DNA of 15,030 bases, from the NCBI GenBank assembly GCA_937871735.1, contig CALMOI010000368.1, forward strand, positions 1 to 15,030, written 5' to 3'. The notes beneath the pieces are model-generated. The model made no database searches. It worked only from the letters and a program-made list of their open reading frames with translations, and was not told where the DNA came from. A program made the translations under genes and the position numbers. This DNA comes from an uncultured Comamonadaceae bacterium (lineage in GTDB: Bacteria; Pseudomonadota; Gammaproteobacteria; Burkholderiales; Burkholderiaceae_C). Shown piece by piece: positions 12,541 through 15,030 of this stretch; positions within the stretch are counted from its first letter, which is position 1; each line of letters begins with the position of its first letter.

Positions 12541-12867
12541 GAAAACTTGGACAAGTCGGGATAACCACCACCGCCAGCCGTCAGCGGTGACGGTGTGCAG
12601 CACGAGGTGGCTTTCGCTTTGGGCGTGCAAATGCACCCAGCCGCGTTGGGTCAGCGCTAGGTTGTGGCCGCTGCGCAGGCTGTGCTGCGTGCGGTGCGGG
12701 GTCTCGGCCAGCCACACGGGCGGCGTGAGCAGCGTGAGTTCGCCTTGCGCCAGATGCAGTTGCCAGCCTTCGTCCACCCACAGCATTTGGGTCTGCCCGG
12801 CCTGCAAAGACCAGCGGGTGAGGGTGGCGGGTTCGGTGGCAGCGGTGGTGCGGATGAGGTCAAACAT
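12532..12867 (-). CDS. DUF2917 domain protein
   Basis: The product is 111 residues from the ATG at 12867, which has AGGAGC eight bases upstream; the longer open frame starting at 12924 begins with an arginine-rich stretch unlike the family. It is a small, tryptophan-rich all-beta protein: TLTRWSLQAGQTQMLWVDEG (about 16-35), LTLLTPPVWLAE and a repeat of short strands up to WWLSRLVQVF, which is the pattern of DUF2917, a beta-barrel (cupin-like) domain common in Burkholderiales. No function is established. In this group such genes are often found next to, and divergent from, a MocR-type PLP-dependent regulator, as here. Its stop lies inside a DnaA box. Confidence 0.72.
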   Translation of the reverse strand: MFDLIRTTAATEPATLTRWSLQAGQTQMLWVDEGWQLHLAQGELTLLTPPVWLAETPHRTQHSLRSGHNLALTQRGWVHLHAQSESHLVLHTVTADGWRWWLSRLVQVFCG

Positions 12868-13034
12868 GAAGGGCTCCTGTGAGCCTTCACTGTGCCGACG
12901 ACGCCGCGCTGGCAAAAGACACAAGCACTGCCTTTTTGCCGCACAACAGGCGGCGAGGCGCGGCGCTGTTTCGGTCGTAAATCAGGCGGGCTGTATCTGT
13001 TCGCGTCTGGGCTTTGGCGGCACACTGGGGCGCT

Positions 13035-14561
13035 ATGTCTGCACCTGATTCCACCGTTTCGCTGGCCGCGCCCGTGCCGGTGCCGCTGTACCAAAGCTTG
13101 GGCGCGCATTACTTGGCCGCGATACGGGCCGGTGCGCTGAAGCCGGGAGATCGCTTCCCGTCAGTGCGGCAGTTGATGCGCAGCCACAGCGTCAGCCTGA
13201 CCACCGCGTTGCGCCTGTGCCGCGAGCTGGAAGACCAAGGCTGGTTGCAGGCCAAGCCGCGCTCGGGCTACTTTGTGCAGCAGGCGCGGCGGGCAAGTTT
13301 GCTGCCCGCATCCGACTGGCCGGTAGTGGCTGCGGAGGGCGCGGGCGCGGTTGATTCGGCCCCTTATGTTGGCATCCACGCCCGTGTGTCAGAAATTTTG
13401 GCGCGGGGCCAGCAGGTGCCGGTGCGGGTCAACTTGGCGCTGGCGGTGGGTGTGCCCGAGCTGTATCCCACCGCTGTGCTGCAACGCGGCATGCAGCGCA
13501 TCCTGCGCCAGCACCCGGAGCTGTTGACCACCATGACGCGCCGTCACGGCCACCCGCTGCTGCGGCAGGTGGTGGCGCGGCGCATGTTAGAGCGGGGCGT
13601 GAACGTCGCGCCGCATGAACTCATCATCACCCACGGCTGCACCGAGGCCGTCAACTTGGCTTTGCGCGCCGTGACCCAGCCGGGCGACACGGTGGCGGTG
13701 GAGTCGCCTACCTTCTACGGCCTGCTGCAAGTGCTGGAGACGTTGGGCCTGCGCGCCTTGGAAATCCCGACCAGCCCGCACACCGGCCTGTCGCTGGACG
13801 CGCTGGCCTTTGCACTGGAGCAGGGCGAGGCCGACCCCAGCCGCCGCATCCGCGCCATCGTCGCCATGCCCACGCTGCACAACCCGCTGGGCTGCACCAT
13901 GCCCGACGCGCACAAAGAGCGGCTGGTGCGCCTGTGCGAAGCGCACGACGTGGCGCTGATCGAAGACGACATCTACAACGGCATGGGCGCGCCCGGCGAG
14001 CGGCTGCAACCGGCCAAGGCCTGGGATCGCAGCGGCCACGTCATCTATTGCGATTCGCTCAACAAGATCGTCGCCCCCGGTCTGCGCCTGGGCTGGATGC
14101 TGGCGGGCCGCTGGCAAGAGCGCGTGGAGATGATCAAGTACACCCAAAGCCGCTACACGCCCGAGCTGCCGCAGGTGGTGGTGGCCGACTTTTTGGGCAG
14201 CCCCGGCATGAACCGGCACCTGCACCACGTCCAAAGCACTTTGCAGCGCCAGCGCGAGCAGATGGCCGAGGCCATCGCCACGCACTTCCCGCCCGGCACC
14301 CGGCTGTCGGTGCCCAGCGGCGGCATGCTGCTGTGGATCGAACTGCCTGCGGGCGTCAGCGGCGACGCGCTGTTCGAGGCCGCGCTGGCCCAAGGCATCA
14401 AGATCGCGCCGGGCTCCATGTTCTCCAACGGGCCGCGCTACAACCAGTTCATCCGCCTGAGCTGCGCCGCGCCGCACAGCGCGGAGATTGCCGCAGCGGT
14501 GCGTGAGCTGGGGGCGCTGGTGCGCGAACTCCAGGCGCAGGCTCAGCGGGCGATGCGGTAA
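13035..14561 (+). CDS. MocR-type regulator (GntR wHTH fused to fold-type I aminotransferase)
   Basis: The product is 508 residues from the ATG at 13035; an upstream start at 13014 would add seven residues with no better ribosome binding site. The winged HTH of GntR type spans about 18-82 (KPGDRFPSVRQLMRSHSVSL, then ELEDQGWLQAKPRSGYFV). The PLP-dependent aminotransferase-like domain spans about 125-490, with NPLG (Asn283), EDDIY (Asp311/312, Tyr314) and the PLP lysine in SLNK (Lys344) followed by APGLRLGWM. In MocR proteins the aminotransferase domain senses PLP or an amine ligand rather than catalysing metabolism. Known members control PLP synthesis, GABA or taurine use. The divergent DUF2917 gene, with 167 bp between starts, is a likely target. 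Its 3' end overlaps the GST gene on the other strand by 19 bp. Confidence 0.9.
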   Translation: MSAPDSTVSLAAPVPVPLYQSLGAHYLAAIRAGALKPGDRFPSVRQLMRSHSVSLTTALRLCRELEDQGWLQAKPRSGYFVQQARRASLLPASDWPVVAAEGAGAVDSAPYVGIHARVSEILARGQQVPVRVNLALAVGVPELYPTAVLQRGMQRILRQHPELLTTMTRRHGHPLLRQVVARRMLERGVNVAPHELIITHGCTEAVNLALRAVTQPGDTVAVESPTFYGLLQVLETLGLRALEIPTSPHTGLSLDALAFALEQGEADPSRRIRAIVAMPTLHNPLGCTMPDAHKERLVRLCEAHDVALIEDDIYNGMGAPGERLQPAKAWDRSGHVIYCDSLNKIVAPGLRLGWMLAGRWQERVEMIKYTQSRYTPELPQVVVADFLGSPGMNRHLHHVQSTLQRQREQMAEAIATHFPPGTRLSVPSGGMLLWIELPAGVSGDALFEAALAQGIKIAPGSMFSNGPRYNQFIRLSCAAPHSAEIAAAVRELGALVRELQAQAQRAMR

Positions 14562-15030
14562 GGCTCGTCCACCGGCACAAAGTCGTGTTCGGTTAGCGCC
14601 TCGCTGATCCAGGCTTGCACGCCGGGCATGGCGTACAGGCGGTCGATATAGGCGCTTATTTCGGCGGGCACCGGCAGACTGTAAGTCGTGATGCGGACAG
14701 CCACTGGGGCAAAGTAAGCATCGAGGATGCTGAACTCGCCCATCAACATCGGCCCGCCGGATCGGGCCAACAGTTCCGTCCAGATCGTGACGACTCGGGC
14801 CAAGTCGGCGCGCACGCCGGGCTGGTCGCGCAGGGCGACGGCACCGACCTCGGGCAGACGCGCCTCGATGTTCATGCCGCAGTGCTGGCGTAGGCTGTTG
14901 AAGCCCGCGTGCATCTCGGCGCACAGGCTGCGCGCCAGGGCGCGGTCGGCCTTGTTGGCGGGCCACAGGTTCAGGTCAGGATAACTTTCGGCCACGTATT
15001 CGCAAATCGCCAGCGAGTCGGCCACCAGCA
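14543..15030 (-). CDS. Glutathione S-transferase family protein (5' end beyond window)
   Basis: The frame runs from the window edge to a TGA at 14543-14545, giving about 162 C-terminal residues. It opens with LVADSLAICEYVAESYPDL, the end of the thioredoxin-like N-terminal domain where GSTs carry the glutathione-binding Glu/Asp-Ser pair (here D-S). The all-helical C-terminal domain follows, with MLMGEFSILDAYFAPVAVR (around residues 95-112 of the visible part), the N-capping box/hydrophobic staple typical of GSTs. The catalytic Ser/Tyr/Cys would lie in the missing part. It is convergent with the MocR gene, overlapping it by 19 bp. The substrate is unknown. Confidence 0.87.
   Translation of the reverse strand, partial: LVADSLAICEYVAESYPDLNLWPANKADRALARSLCAEMHAGFNSLRQHCGMNIEARLPEVGAVALRDQPGVRADLARVVTIWTELLARSGGPMLMGEFSILDAYFAPVAVRITTYSLPVPAEISAYIDRLYAMPGVQAWISEALTEHDFVPVDEPYRIAR

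Noticed and set aside
12432..12560. Chromosomal replication origin at the DnaA boxes
   Set aside because: Only two boxes, no AT-rich unwinding region and no dnaA, dnaN or parAB genes nearby.
13587..14966. Long minus-strand open frame (about 459 codons) opposite the MocR gene
   Set aside because: Low-complexity composition, no domain, and it covers two well-supported genes in other frames.

Overview
The window is GC-rich and densely coding, with short intergenic gaps. Its gene families (DUF2905, TrxC, TSUP, TRIC/UPF0126, AGCS symporter, DadA, TyrR-like enhancer-binding protein, DUF2917 next to a MocR-type regulator) suggest a betaproteobacterium, most likely Burkholderiales/Comamonadaceae. 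This assignment rests on family content and composition, not on a database match. I see no rRNA, tRNA, CRISPR array, insertion sequence or prophage.

Layout. (1) 1-1131: the tail of a DUF2905 membrane protein on +, a strong hairpin terminator, then a minus-strand membrane-protein gene that appears to be split by a frameshift. (2) 1284-2719: trxC (thioredoxin 2) with a structured leader, followed by a probable toxin-antitoxin pair (DUF4258 protein plus MqsA-like HTH protein). A perfect palindrome and an extended -10 box lie just before the pair. Right after the antitoxin is a short sequence that resembles the last codons of trxC, as if the pair had been inserted at the trxC 3' end. (3) 2725-9412: seven minus-strand genes in the order dadA, AGCS alanine symporter, alanine racemase, RidA, TRIC channel-like protein, LysR regulator, TSUP exporter. 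The middle genes overlap or are separated by a few bases. (4) 9665-11197: a divergent TyrR-like regulator (ACT, PAS, AAA+ with intact GAFTGA, HTH). (5) 11187-12867: cca, which overlaps the regulator tail to tail, and a DUF2917 gene; two consensus DnaA boxes lie at the 3' end of the latter. (6) 13035-15030: a divergent MocR/GntR-aminotransferase regulator and a glutathione S-transferase cut by the window edge.

How the genes work together. The central block reads as a complete alanine-use module. The symporter imports alanine, the racemase converts L- to D-alanine, DadA oxidises D-alanine to an imine that becomes pyruvate and ammonia, and RidA speeds imine hydrolysis. The dadA promoter region carries a near-consensus sigma-54 -24/-12 element with exact GG-N10-GC spacing, about 25 nt upstream of the dadA start. 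Roughly 100-150 bp further upstream are dyads, one of the TGT-N12-ACA form seen in TyrR boxes. I infer that the divergent regulator activates the operon through sigma-54 in response to an amino acid. This would differ from the Lrp-type control (DadR/Lrp) known for dadAX in pseudomonads and enterics.
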